The translations under genes and the position numbers were made by a program. 64,000 nucleotides of DNA from Acinetobacter schindleri CIP 107287 (lineage in GTDB: Bacteria; Pseudomonadota; Gammaproteobacteria; Pseudomonadales; Moraxellaceae). The DNA is taken from the NCBI RefSeq assembly GCF_000368625.1, contig NZ_KB849576.1, positions 248,001 to 312,000 of the forward strand. Direction: 5' to 3'. Below are positions 36,681-45,730 of this stretch, piece by piece (within the stretch, counting starts at the first letter, position 1; the number at the start of each line of letters is the position of its first letter). Under the pieces are notes generated by a model. That model made no database searches, was not told the DNA's origin, and was given only the letters and a program-made list of their open reading frames with translations.

Positions 36681-37457
36681 CTAATCAAAACGATAGATAT
36701 CCATACCTAGTGAACCCATGCTAAAGCTGCTATGCACCAGACTGAAACGGGTACCAGTTCCCATTGCAAAGAAAATCGGTGCAAAGTGTTCCAGGGTCGG
36801 GTGATTACGTTCCAGGTAAGGAATACTTGGCCAATCCAATACGGCTTCATAGTCACTATGAGCGAGTTTGCTTACCACATAATTGCGGAAGGTCGAGGCC
36901 CATTCTGGAACAACATTGGATTGTCCACTACGATCCAGCTCTCGCAGGTTATGCGTGATACTGCCTGAACCAATCAATAGGACCTGCTGCTCACGCAGGT
37001 GTGCCAGCGTTTGACCAATTTTATAAATGTCATGTGCAGTCATGTTGATGGGCAGGGAAATTTCTACCACCGGAATATCTGCATCCGGATACATATGTAG
37101 CAGTGGCATCCACACGCCATGATCACGCGGGCGTGAATTATTGGCGTAGGCGCTAAAGCCAGCTTCAGATAGCAAGCCGAGAATCTGTTCAGCCAGTTCT
37201 GGTTGACCCGGCGCAGGATAACGTAGTTGATATAGTTGAGGTGGGAAGCCACGGAAATCATGCCAGGTTTCTGGACGAATACCGGTATTTACTTCCAGTG
37301 CATTACTTTCCCAGTGGGCAGACATTACAATGATTGCCTCTGGACGTGGCAAATTTACACTTAAACGCTCCAGTGCCGGACCTACCTGTTCAGGATTCAG
37401 GGCAAGCATTGGAGAGCCATGGGAGATAAACAGGCCGGGAAGCGTTTGTAAGTTCAT
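36681..37457 (-). CDS. DODA-type extradiol ring-cleavage dioxygenase (YgiD-like)
   Basis: A 258-residue LigB-superfamily enzyme. Metal-binding histidines lie in LFISHGSPMLAL (near 13), IIVMSAHWES (near 48), RPRDHGVWMPL (near 112) and GSGSITHNLREL (near 167). Plant and bacterial homologues open the ring of DOPA or related catechols. It stands alone with its own terminator. The natural substrate is unknown; the common annotation is 4,5-DOPA dioxygenase extradiol. Confidence 0.88.
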   Translation of the reverse strand: MNLQTLPGLFISHGSPMLALNPEQVGPALERLSVNLPRPEAIIVMSAHWESNALEVNTGIRPETWHDFRGFPPQLYQLRYPAPGQPELAEQILGLLSEAGFSAYANNSRPRDHGVWMPLLHMYPDADIPVVEISLPINMTAHDIYKIGQTLAHLREQQVLLIGSGSITHNLRELDRSGQSNVVPEWASTFRNYVVSKLAHSDYEAVLDWPSIPYLERNHPTLEHFAPIFFAMGTGTRFSLVHSSFSMGSLGMDIYRFD

Positions 37458-37570
37458 AGTTCAAGCCACATCTGGAAGATGTCTTCAATAATGCATGAAA
37501 GCAAGCGAAGTAAGGAGGGGAGATTGTTCAACAATTCGTTGCGGAAATAGAACAATAACCAATTCTTACC

Positions 37571-38053
37571 TTAACCCGCACGGTGATAAGGGTGATTATG
37601 ATTAATGCTCATGGCACGGTACAACTGTTCAATCAGCATGACACGAACCAAGGGATGCGGCAAGGTCAGTTTGGATAGTGACCAGTGCCATGCAGCTGCC
37701 TTACGTACCGCTTCAGAATGACCATCCGGCCCACCAATGGCTAAAGCCACATCATTACCTTCCAGCATCCAGCCTTTCATGGTTTCAGCCAGTTTTTCGG
37801 TACTGAATTCACGGCCGCCGACTTCCAGTGCGATCAGGGTTTCATTTGGCTTTAATGCATTCAGGATACTATCGCCTTCGATATTACGATATTTCAGGAT
37901 GTCGGCTTCTGAATCATTCTTGCCACGTTTCGCCATCGGCAATTCAATGATTTGTGTTTGAACAAATGGCTGTATGCGCTTGAAATAATCTTCAAAACCA
38001 GTGAGCACCCAAGCTGGCATTTTTTGACCAATGGTCAGAATACGGATTTTCAT
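37571..38053 (-). CDS. rlmH: 23S rRNA (pseudouridine1915-N3)-methyltransferase
   Basis: RlmH is a small SPOUT-class enzyme that methylates pseudouridine 1915 in helix 69 of 23S rRNA. The 160-residue product begins MKIRILTIGQKMPAWV and ends with the SAM knot FAIGGPDGHSEAVRK-like segment LAIGGPDGHSEAVRKAA and VMLIEQLYRAMSINHNHPYH. The start is set at the MKIRI (38053); 23 non-family codons precede it in frame. It is monocistronic here. Confidence 0.95.
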   Translation of the reverse strand: MKIRILTIGQKMPAWVLTGFEDYFKRIQPFVQTQIIELPMAKRGKNDSEADILKYRNIEGDSILNALKPNETLIALEVGGREFSTEKLAETMKGWMLEGNDVALAIGGPDGHSEAVRKAAAWHWSLSKLTLPHPLVRVMLIEQLYRAMSINHNHPYHRAG

Positions 38054-38207
38054 ACAGACATCGTGTAGTTCAGAAGTGCTCATTATAACGATGAAACAAC
38101 ATGAAGTTGAGTATAGAAACAAATTGAAATTGAATTAGAAAAAGCACTGCTGCATAAATATCCAGAGTTCAAGTTTCTGCTTGATCATGTCATGGAAATA
38201 ATAACAA

Positions 38208-39155
38208 ATGCGGATTGTAGCCATTTTAAGAAAAAGTTATCTGGGTTTGCTGATCAGTCTGTCTTTAATCTTCCCGAGTTGGGCCTGGGCCAATCCAGCC
38301 AGAAATGCTCAAGTCAAAAATCTCGAGCTTTACTTTAGCCAGATCCTGAATGTGGATGAATTTAGAAATCACAAGAATACGGCTGAACTGAACCGGGTAT
38401 CCGGTTGGTTGAAAGAGCAAATGCGACACTTTGGTATCCCGTGTCAATTTCAAAGCTATATTGTGAATAGTCAGGGCTATCGCAATCTGGTTTGCCAGCT
38501 CAATGTAAAAGCCAAAGATAAAATCGTTATTGGTGCTCACTATGATGTTTTTGCCAATCATCTCGGTGCGAATAATAATGCTTCTGGCGTCGTAGGAGTG
38601 GTGGAAGCTGCACGATTGTTGGCCCTGCAAAAAAATAAACTGAAAAATAATATCGAGTTTGTTTTCTATGGTCTGGAAGAACCGCCGTATCTCAACACAG
38701 AGCATATGGGCAGTGCGATCCATGCCAAGTCATTGAGAAAACAAAAGCAGAAAATACGTGGCGTCTTTGTACTGGACTCTATTGGTTACTATGATGAAAA
38801 TCTGGTACAGAGCTATCCGGCAACTCTAAAATGGTTTTATCCTCGGCATGCCAATTATATTGCCAGTATTGGACATCTAAGTTCAGTAGGACTTACAGGA
38901 AGGTTTTGCGAAGCTATGCAGACGCGTCAGCGTTTAGAGTGTGAACGTTTTATTATTCCTACTTTTATGCAGGGACTGGATTATTCGGGCTATCTCAGTT
39001 ATGCCAAACAGAATTTTCCAACTGTACTGATCAGTGACACGGCTCATTACCGTTATCCTTATTACAACACTGAGCAGGACACTCTAGATAAACTGGATCT
39101 GAAAAAAATGACTTACGTGGTAGACGGATTGATGCAAACCGTTCTAAGTCCATAA
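38208..39155 (+). CDS. Secreted M28-family peptidase-like protein with an altered metal site
   Basis: A 315-residue protein with a signal peptide (cleavage after SWAWA, about 28). It has the M28 landmarks VIGAHYDVF (His ligand, near 108), GLEEPPY (Glu base/ligand, near 157), FVLDSIGYYDE (Asp ligand) and SDTAHYRYPYYNTEQDT (last His). The expected bridging Asp in GxxDNxSG is replaced: the sequence reads GANNNASG (about 120). Such a change should weaken or abolish dizinc aminopeptidase activity. It stands alone and is followed by a terminator facing lon. Confidence 0.8.
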   Translation: MRIVAILRKSYLGLLISLSLIFPSWAWANPARNAQVKNLELYFSQILNVDEFRNHKNTAELNRVSGWLKEQMRHFGIPCQFQSYIVNSQGYRNLVCQLNVKAKDKIVIGAHYDVFANHLGANNNASGVVGVVEAARLLALQKNKLKNNIEFVFYGLEEPPYLNTEHMGSAIHAKSLRKQKQKIRGVFVLDSIGYYDENLVQSYPATLKWFYPRHANYIASIGHLSSVGLTGRFCEAMQTRQRLECERFIIPTFMQGLDYSGYLSYAKQNFPTVLISDTAHYRYPYYNTEQDTLDKLDLKKMTYVVDGLMQTVLSP

Positions 39156-39173
39156 AATTTAGGTGGAGATAAT

Positions 39174-39202
39174 AAAAAAACCCTGCCGGAGCAGGGTTTT
39201 TT
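39174..39202. terminator. Bidirectional terminator
   Basis: ACCCTGC / GCAGGGT flanked by A7 and T6, between the M28-like gene and converging lon. Confidence 0.9.
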
Positions 39203-39215
39203 ATGAGCAGATCAC

Positions 39216-41642
39216 TTAGTGACGTGCGGCTTTAGCTTCATCAGTCGCTTTTACAATTGGGGTTTTTACCAATGCTTTCGGCATAGAGGTAAGTGCCAAT
39301 GGTAAAATCTCATCGATTGATTTCACGGCTTTGATTTCCAGACCTTCTTTCACATTTTCAGGAATTTCAGCTAGGTCACGTACGTTGTCTTGCGGAATGA
39401 ATACCAGCTTGATCCCACCACGGTGAGCAGCAAGCAGTTTTTCCTTCAGACCACCGATACGCATCGCACGACCACGTAAGCTGGTTTCACCGGTCATCGC
39501 GATATCAGGACGAATCGTAATACCTGTGAATGCAGACACGAGAGCAGTGGTTAGTGCCAGACCAGCAGATGGACCATCTTTCGGTGTCGCACCTTCAGGT
39601 AAATGTACGTGTACATCAGTTTCTTCAAAACGAGAAGCTTCGATACCCAATTCAGCTGCACGCGTACGTACTACGGTCATCGCGGCGGTAATCGATTCTT
39701 TCATCACATCACCGAGAGAACCGGTAGTAATGAATTTACCTTTACCCGGAACCGCTGCTACTTCAATTGTCAGTAACTCACCACCAACCGAAGTCCAGGC
39801 CAGACCATTTACGCGACCCACTTCTGGTTCTTCTTCAGCCATGCCGAAATCGAATTTGTGAGGACCCAGGTACTCTGGCAAGTTGTTCGAATTCACTTCA
39901 AGCTGAAGATTTTTCGCTTTCTTGCTCACCGCTTCTTTAACTACCTTACGGGCAATTTTAGAAACTTCACGTTCCAGGCTACGCACACCAGCTTCGCGGG
40001 TATAACGCTGTACGATGTCGCGAATTGCCTCTTCATGAATGGTCAATTCTTTGCTGCGCAAACCATTATTCTTGATTGCTTTCGGAACAAGATAGCGTTC
40101 AGCAATATTGACTTTTTCATCTTCGGTATAACCCGGAAGACGAATCACTTCCATACGGTCAAGCAAAGCTTCCGGAATATTCATGCTGTTCGCAGTACAG
40201 ATGAACATCACTTCAGACAGATCCAGATCAAGATCCAGGTAATGATCGTTGAACTTGCTGTTTTGTGATGGATCTAGTACTTCAAGCAGTGCAGAAGCAG
40301 GGTCACCACGGTAGTCCTGAGCCATCTTGTCGATTTCATCAAGCAAGAACAGTGGGTTTTTTACGCCAACTTTGGTTAAAGACTGCACAATTTTACCTGG
40401 CATCGCACCGATATAAGTACGACGGTGACCACGGATCTCAGCTTCATCACGTACACCACCTAGCGCCATACGCACGAATTCACGACCAGTTGCTTTGGCA
40501 ACAGATTCACCCAGAGAGGTTTTACCTACACCCGGAGGACCTACCAGACATAGAATCGGGCCACGTAGTTTTTTCACACGTGACTGAACTGCCAGATATT
40601 CCACAATACGATCTTTGACATCATCCAGACCATAATGATCAGCATCCAGAATTTCCTGAGCCTTGTTCAGGTTAATGCTGACTTTGCTCGCTTTGTTCCA
40701 AGGTGTATCTAGGATCACTTCAAGATAGTTGCGAACAACCGCAGCTTCACTTGATGCAGGTTGCATTGCTTTCAGCTTGCGGAACTCAGCTTCCGCTTTT
40801 TTACGTACGTGCTCAGGCAGGTCTGCTTCAGCCAGACGTTTTTCAATCTCAGCGACATCATCTTCTGCACCGCCATTCAGGTCAGAAAGTTCGCGTTGAA
40901 TCACCTTCATTTTTTCATTCAGGAAATATTCACGCTGATTCTTTTCCATTTGGCGTTTGACTGAATCATGCAGGGTTTGCTCAATCTGCTGTTCTTCAGA
41001 CTGTTGCAGTAAATAAGTCATGAGTTCAGTCAGATGCGCTTCAAACTCATCGTGCTCAAGGAATTTTTGCTTGATTTCGATGTTCAGCGGCACACGAGTT
41101 GCCACGAAGAACAATAACTGAAGCAAGTCTTCAATTTTATTTGCAGCTGCAATCAGTTCACGTGCATTACGTAACTTCGCTTCTGCATACTGGGCAAATA
41201 ACGCACGCAGTTCCTCTACACGGGTATCCTGAGTGTCATTGTCCATATTGACAGTGATCGGACTAAGCTCATGTTCAGCAGTCAGATAATCAGTGTCATC
41301 AATGATTTTAGTTAATTTGGCACGATAAAGGCCTTCGATGAGTACCTTGATACAGTTTTCATCATTTTCATGATTCACAACCTGCACAATCTTCGCGACA
41401 GTACCGTATTGATATAAGTTGTCGTGATCAATTTCTTCTGTAAGCGAATCTTTTTGCGCAACCACAAATACCAGATTGTCACTGTTACGAGCCACATCAA
41501 CTGCATTGATCGATTTTTCACGACCGACAAATAGCGCGATTTGCATGTGTGGATATACCACTACATCACGTAACGCTAAAAGTGGTAATACACTTGGAAC
41601 CTGAGGCTCAAAGCTTTCTTCATTCATAATAATTTCAGACAT
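39216..41642 (-). CDS. lon: ATP-dependent protease La (Lon)
   Basis: Lon degrades misfolded and regulatory proteins. The 808-residue product has the N-terminal LON substrate domain, AAA+ Walker A GPPGVGKTS and Walker B LFLLDEIDKM, and the Ser-Lys protease domain with PKDGPSAG (Ser near 690). The ATG at 41642 is chosen because AGGAG lies 5 bases upstream; the GTG two codons earlier overlaps that site. A weak heat-shock-like pair (CTTGTA, minus strand 41707-41712, then CCCATC) has only an 11-base spacer, shorter than the RpoH norm. Confidence 0.96.
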   Translation of the reverse strand: MSEIIMNEESFEPQVPSVLPLLALRDVVVYPHMQIALFVGREKSINAVDVARNSDNLVFVVAQKDSLTEEIDHDNLYQYGTVAKIVQVVNHENDENCIKVLIEGLYRAKLTKIIDDTDYLTAEHELSPITVNMDNDTQDTRVEELRALFAQYAEAKLRNARELIAAANKIEDLLQLLFFVATRVPLNIEIKQKFLEHDEFEAHLTELMTYLLQQSEEQQIEQTLHDSVKRQMEKNQREYFLNEKMKVIQRELSDLNGGAEDDVAEIEKRLAEADLPEHVRKKAEAEFRKLKAMQPASSEAAVVRNYLEVILDTPWNKASKVSINLNKAQEILDADHYGLDDVKDRIVEYLAVQSRVKKLRGPILCLVGPPGVGKTSLGESVAKATGREFVRMALGGVRDEAEIRGHRRTYIGAMPGKIVQSLTKVGVKNPLFLLDEIDKMAQDYRGDPASALLEVLDPSQNSKFNDHYLDLDLDLSEVMFICTANSMNIPEALLDRMEVIRLPGYTEDEKVNIAERYLVPKAIKNNGLRSKELTIHEEAIRDIVQRYTREAGVRSLEREVSKIARKVVKEAVSKKAKNLQLEVNSNNLPEYLGPHKFDFGMAEEEPEVGRVNGLAWTSVGGELLTIEVAAVPGKGKFITTGSLGDVMKESITAAMTVVRTRAAELGIEASRFEETDVHVHLPEGATPKDGPSAGLALTTALVSAFTGITIRPDIAMTGETSLRGRAMRIGGLKEKLLAAHRGGIKLVFIPQDNVRDLAEIPENVKEGLEIKAVKSIDEILPLALTSMPKALVKTPIVKATDEAKAARH

Positions 41643-41784
41643 GGGCACTCCTAATGAGTGACAACGATGTTGCCATGTATTTTATAGTGATGGGTATTTT
41701 TAAAATTACAAGGGCCGTTCAGATGAAATTGTATAATTATTGACTAATTATTTGATTTAAAATTAACTTAGTCAATGAATTGAT

Positions 41785-42375
41785 TTACAAACGCTTAAAA
41801 TGTAGCAAGCGTGTAGGAGTTAAAAGTGCATCTAAAGGCTGATCCCATTTTTCCCGGGGTAATGATGTTTCTACAAGCTGTAAATCATGTGCCAAACCAA
41901 GACGATAGGGTTTTTTATACGCTGTTACCAAGGTACGGTCATAATACCCACCACCCATTCCGATCCGGGTGCCTCGATAGTCACAGATCAATAACGGCAT
42001 AATTAATAAATCAAGTTTTGATACATGCAAACCACGACTTTGCATAGGTTCACGCATGCCTAAACGGTGATGGAAAAAACGCTTGTTTCGGTATAGGTGT
42101 TTGTTAATCCGTACCCATTCTAATCGCTGATTCATGTTACAGATCACTGGCAAATAGACTTTTTTCTCGACAGAGAAACAATATTCAATAATTTGCTGAG
42201 TGCGAATTTCACCAAAAGCATCTAAGTAAAGACCGACATGCTGTGAGTGAATAAATTGAGGATTTGATCTAAGCAGATTTAGCACTTGCTGGGCAGATTT
42301 TTTTTGTTCAAATCGGGAAATGCGACGACGGGCTTGGCGGATTTTTTTTCGAAGTTCCTGAACGGTCGTATACAT
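41785..42375 (-). CDS. ygfA: 5-formyltetrahydrofolate cyclo-ligase
   Basis: This enzyme returns 5-formyl-THF to 5,10-methenyl-THF with ATP. The 196-residue product has the basic N-terminus LRKKIRQARRRIS, LLIMPLLICDYRGTRIGMGGG and YYDRTL, typical of the family. In E. coli ygfA lies directly downstream of ssrS (6S RNA). Here 6S RNA is 2.2 kb upstream, separated by two plus-strand genes, so the ancestral order is interrupted and ygfA needs its own promoter. Confidence 0.93.
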   Translation of the reverse strand: MYTTVQELRKKIRQARRRISRFEQKKSAQQVLNLLRSNPQFIHSQHVGLYLDAFGEIRTQQIIEYCFSVEKKVYLPVICNMNQRLEWVRINKHLYRNKRFFHHRLGMREPMQSRGLHVSKLDLLIMPLLICDYRGTRIGMGGGYYDRTLVTAYKKPYRLGLAHDLQLVETSLPREKWDQPLDALLTPTRLLHFKRL

Positions 42376-42674
42376 AAATTATCTGAACTTTAGATGGTGC
42401 TGAGCATAAGTCTAAGGCAGGAAAAGCAAAAAGTAAAAAAGAAGACCTAAAGAAAATAAATTTTGAGTAAAAGCAGGTGATGACTAAAAATTTTCACAGC
42501 TATTCGGGTATTGAAAAATATTTTATTAATATACATAGAATTAATTTATTTATCGGAAACTTCCCCAACAATCCAAATACCTTTGTATATTGGAACAGCT
42601 TGAAGTTTTGCCCTGGTTGAAGAGCTAAAACTCAACTTAAGAATAATATAAAAAACAATTCAGGATTGAATGAT

Positions 42675-43925
42675 ATGAATAAGAAAATCAAGCCATTAAC
42701 ACGGTTTACACAACTATTTTTTGGTCTCGGTAGCATGCTGGCAGGATTAAGCTATGCTGCAGTGCCTAACTTGCCCGCACCACCGAATACACAACAGGTT
42801 TTTTTTGTCGGTAATAACTGGGATGGTACAGTCACGGTGATCCGTCCATCAGGTGATTTTGGTAAAGTCGGGGTGATTAATATGATTCCGGATCGCAAAG
42901 AGCGCTTACTTGAGATCCATCTTAATCCAATCAAATTGATTGCTTATACCTATATCCAGGCGACGGCAGGGGAAGGTAATGATCAGCTGGTGGATGATAT
43001 GTATTCCACACCAGACGGTCAGTCTGTTGTGGCTTCACGTCCAAGTTTCGCCGATGTGGTATCAATTAATATTAAAACTGGCAAAATTAACTGGCGTACA
43101 CCAGTCGAAGGCTTCCGGGCAGACCATATGGCAGTTTCACCGGATGGACAGCACGTGGCTGTTTCTGCATCTTCGGGCAATGTGGTACATGTCCTGGATA
43201 TCAATACGGGCCAGGAATTAGGACGCTTCGCGACAGGGGATAAACCCCATGAAAATATCTACTTTAATGGTGGAAATAAAATCCTGAATTCTGCAATCGG
43301 TAATGTCGAAACATCCATGGATGCCCAATGGCAGGACTTTACTAAGGGTAAACGTTTTATCACTATTGCCGATGCAAATAATTTTAAGGTTTTAAAGAAA
43401 ATTGATTTCCGGCCAGCTTTGGATAAATTTGGGCGTAAAGATTTGTCCAATTCAGTCCGTCCAATGGTCTTGAGTAAGGATGAAAGCAAAATCTATGCAC
43501 AGGTTTCTTTCTTTAATGGTCTGATTGAATATGACCTAAATCAGGACAAAATTACCCGTATCGGTCAGCTGCCAGGCAGCAGTACGATTCCAAGTGATCG
43601 TACCAAATGGGTCAATGATTCCCGCCACCACGGACTTTCAATTAGTGGCGATGGTGAAAAACTCTGTGTTGCAGGGACAATGGATAATTACGCCACTATT
43701 GTGAATCGTAAAACCTTAACAGCCGGTCCTTTAATTCCAGCCGGTAAACCATATTGGGCTACCCTAAGCCCAGATGGCAAAAACTGTGTCATTTCTGAAA
43801 GTGAAACAGATGTAGTGACAGTGATTGATTTTGCTACAGGCAATAAAGTGATGAGCGTGCCTGTAGGCAATCATCCGCAACGGGTTCGTATTGGTTATGC
43901 ACCCAAAGACTGGTCTACCCCATAA
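42675..43925 (+). CDS. Secreted YncE/YVTN-type beta-propeller protein
   Basis: A 416-residue protein with a signal peptide (about 1-30, cleavage near SYAAV). It contains repeated propeller blades with DG/PDG turns: WDGTVTVIRPSG, MYSTPDGQSVVASR, MAVSPDGQHVAVSASSGNVV, KLCVAGTMDNYATIV, LSPDGKNCVISESETDVVTV. These YVTN-family propellers occur in surface or periplasmic proteins, sometimes as PQQ-independent oxidoreductase partners. The ATG at 42675 is used; a TTG nine bases upstream is the longest frame. The 300-base spacer before it holds nothing else I recognise. Function is unknown. Confidence 0.8.
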   Translation: MNKKIKPLTRFTQLFFGLGSMLAGLSYAAVPNLPAPPNTQQVFFVGNNWDGTVTVIRPSGDFGKVGVINMIPDRKERLLEIHLNPIKLIAYTYIQATAGEGNDQLVDDMYSTPDGQSVVASRPSFADVVSINIKTGKINWRTPVEGFRADHMAVSPDGQHVAVSASSGNVVHVLDINTGQELGRFATGDKPHENIYFNGGNKILNSAIGNVETSMDAQWQDFTKGKRFITIADANNFKVLKKIDFRPALDKFGRKDLSNSVRPMVLSKDESKIYAQVSFFNGLIEYDLNQDKITRIGQLPGSSTIPSDRTKWVNDSRHHGLSISGDGEKLCVAGTMDNYATIVNRKTLTAGPLIPAGKPYWATLSPDGKNCVISESETDVVTVIDFATGNKVMSVPVGNHPQRVRIGYAPKDWSTP

Positions 43926-43994
43926 AAATAAAAGTGTTAAAACAGTAGAGAATCTCTCTGCTGTTTTAATATGAATTTTTAGGATAAACGTGAA

Positions 43995-44447
43995 ATGCTG
44001 AATAACAATAAAAATATGATCATCGGTATTGCAATGATCTTCTTCAGTGGTTTAGCACTGATGCTTCTTTTAATGAAAGATGAAGACAGTATTGCAAAAG
44101 CAGAACACTCGAGTTTGGATGAACAGCCTGTCTTGATCCAGCAAGAATCACAGCTACCTGATCCAACTCCTATGCTTGAAAATGAGCAGAAAATTGCACA
44201 ACAGAATCAGCAAATCATACAGAAGCGTGATGATCTCTATATGCAATTGGCAGACATTTCAAATCATCTCAGCCAAGGCAGAAAACCAGACCTAAGAGAA
44301 GTAAGTAGAATTCTGGAAATGCAGCGACAGCTGGTAAAGGTAAAAGTAATTTCTATACAAGAGGCAACCGCGACCATTCAATTTTTACAAAAAGTGTTAC
44401 CTGAAATGGAGAGTGAATTGGCTCGTGAAATCAAGCTGATTGAATAA
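43995..44447 (+). CDS. Membrane-anchored periplasmic coiled-coil protein, hypothetical
   Basis: A 150-residue protein with one N-terminal membrane helix (about 9-27, IGIAMIFFSGLALMLLLM) followed by a Pro/Gln/Glu linker and a helical, charged region (QQNQQIIQKRDDLYMQLADI, then RILEMQRQLVKVKVISIQEA). It follows the beta-propeller gene by 69 bases on the same strand, so they may form a two-gene unit inserted between 6S RNA and ygfA. No family is recognised. Confidence 0.6.
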   Translation: MLNNNKNMIIGIAMIFFSGLALMLLLMKDEDSIAKAEHSSLDEQPVLIQQESQLPDPTPMLENEQKIAQQNQQIIQKRDDLYMQLADISNHLSQGRKPDLREVSRILEMQRQLVKVKVISIQEATATIQFLQKVLPEMESELAREIKLIE

Positions 44448-44541
44448 AAGATAGTGTTAAATAAAATTAGATTTTGAAAATTAAAATGTTTTTAGAATGC
44501 TGCCAAGAATTGAGCTGCTCATATTCTTATTCTTAGAAAAT

Positions 44542-44725
44542 AAAACACTCCGAAGATGCCGCTGCATGTGTCGTTACCCTGAACCCGATGAGTTCAAGGT
44601 GGACGCGACGTATACTTGCTGGGTTTCCCACTCGAAGGTGGGCATACACTCTAAATATACAGAACGCAATCCATAAGTTTAAGTATCGGCAGGGGAATAG
44701 ACCCGCTGGCGAACATCCCAGAGTT
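44542..44725 (-). ncRNA. ssrS: 6S RNA
   Basis: The minus strand carries segments matching E. coli 6S RNA: GGGATGTTCGCCAGCGGG and CCCCTGCCGATACTT near the 5' side, and CCACCTTGAACTCATCGGG, GGGTAACGACACATGCAGC and GGCATCTTCGGAGTG near the 3' side. The ends pair (CTCTGGGATG with CATCTTCGGAG), and the span of about 184 nt equals the E. coli length. It lies directly after zapA, as in E. coli. 6S RNA mimics an open promoter and inhibits sigma-70 RNA polymerase in stationary phase. Exact ends are estimates. Confidence 0.92.
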
Positions 44726-44731
44726 AGACTT

Positions 44732-44759
44732 AGTATAAACGATAAAGTTTATGTGGCAA
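44732..44759 (-). promoter_or_regulatory. 6S RNA promoter
   Basis: On the minus strand TTGCCA (44754-44759) and TATACT (44732-44737), separated by 16 bp, place a start near 44725, matching the predicted 6S 5' end. Confidence 0.75.
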
Positions 44760-44824
44760 CTCTATGCTGTGTTGGAACTGTAAACTTGACCATTGATCGA
44801 ATGAAGTTTAAACAAAAAGTCTGC

Positions 44825-45112
44825 TTATTCAGTCAGTTCTTCAACTTCTTCTAAAATAGTTTGTAACAAACGTTCGCAGTGGGCATATTGTTGCAGTGAT
44901 TTATTCATGCTCAATACTTCCTGCATCAGTTCTAGCGCTACCATAATCACCAGCTTGCTTGGTTCCATACGAGGCGCTTTGCGGCGAAATTCATCGTATT
45001 TGTCATTCAATAGTTGCGCTGCACGTTCAAGTTCTTCGCGTTGATCTGCTGTGGAGGCCAGACGGAAACTGTGGCCAATTACTCTTAAATCAATAGCAAT
45101 CTGTTCGCTCAT
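44825..45112 (-). CDS. zapA: Cell division protein ZapA
   Basis: A 95-residue FtsZ-bundling protein. It starts with VIDLRVIGHSFRLAS-type sequence (AIDLRVIGHSFRLASTADQR) followed by LERAAQLLNDKYDEFRRKAP and a C-terminal dimerising helix, as in ZapA. Its ATG overlaps the stop of the upstream ZapB-like gene (ATGA), so the two are translationally coupled. 6S RNA lies directly downstream. Confidence 0.92.
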   Translation of the reverse strand: MSEQIAIDLRVIGHSFRLASTADQREELERAAQLLNDKYDEFRRKAPRMEPSKLVIMVALELMQEVLSMNKSLQQYAHCERLLQTILEEVEELTE

Positions 45113-45666
45113 GTTGACGCTTCCTCAGTCGTTTCAGTCGGATGGGCCAATTGCTGAATTTCCTGTGCATGATGATCTTGAGCTGTGCCCAGAATTGCCA
45201 GACGCTGGATAATCGCTTCAACCTTGGCTTTAGCATGCTCATTCTTCTGGGTCAGACGCTCAGTTTCCTGATGCAGGCGTTGAATTTCCTGACGCGCCTG
45301 TTGCTGTTCATTCAGCAGCTTTTCTTTCAAAGCACGCAGTTCATTACGCTCAGCCAGAATTTCCTGAAAACGGTTTTTCAGATCGGTGCAGCTTTTTTCC
45401 AGACGGCCATACCGGTCTGCAAGTGCAGTTGCATCATTATTAAGCTGTTGATATTGCGAGCGAGATTCAGCTAACTGTTCAGTTAAACTTTCATTTTCTT
45501 GTTGTTTTTGGCTAATAATGCTGTTTTTTTGAATGATTTCGGCTTGATGCTGACTCAGAGAGGAGTCCTGTTCTTCACGCAGGCTGGAGTTTTCGTTCTC
45601 CAGATGTGCAAGGCGCGTTTTTAAAACGCCAATATGCACTTGTAGACGCTGTAATTCTTCTAACAT
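45109..45666 (-). CDS. ZapB-like coiled-coil division protein (TIGR02449-type)
   Basis: A 185-residue protein that is almost entirely coiled coil (LEELQRLQVHIGVLKTRLAH, NELRALKEKLLNEQQQARQE, ETERLTQKNEHAKAKVEAII). In gammaproteobacteria a short coiled-coil protein encoded next to ZapA is called ZapB-like (TIGR02449). It overlaps zapA by 4 bases, so the two are coupled and probably act together at the Z-ring. It is much longer than the 70-80-residue family norm. The start at MLEEL (45666) drops 35 non-coiled residues of the longest frame. Confidence 0.75.
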   Translation of the reverse strand: MLEELQRLQVHIGVLKTRLAHLENENSSLREEQDSSLSQHQAEIIQKNSIISQKQQENESLTEQLAESRSQYQQLNNDATALADRYGRLEKSCTDLKNRFQEILAERNELRALKEKLLNEQQQARQEIQRLHQETERLTQKNEHAKAKVEAIIQRLAILGTAQDHHAQEIQQLAHPTETTEEAST

Positions 45667-45730
45667 ATCGAGGTCGCACAGTATTGCAAACAAAGGTAAT
45701 ATATAAGCAGTATAGAGATTGGATAAACGA

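Noticed and set aside
39526..40964. Plus-strand frames antisense to lon
   Set aside because: Shadow frames in a long conserved gene.
41643..41784. Sigma-32 promoter of lon
   Set aside because: CTTGTA and CCCATC are present but the 11-base spacer is too short to be convincing.
44588..44854. An 88-codon plus-strand open frame
   Set aside because: It lies antisense to 6S RNA and its promoter; composition and position mark it as a shadow.
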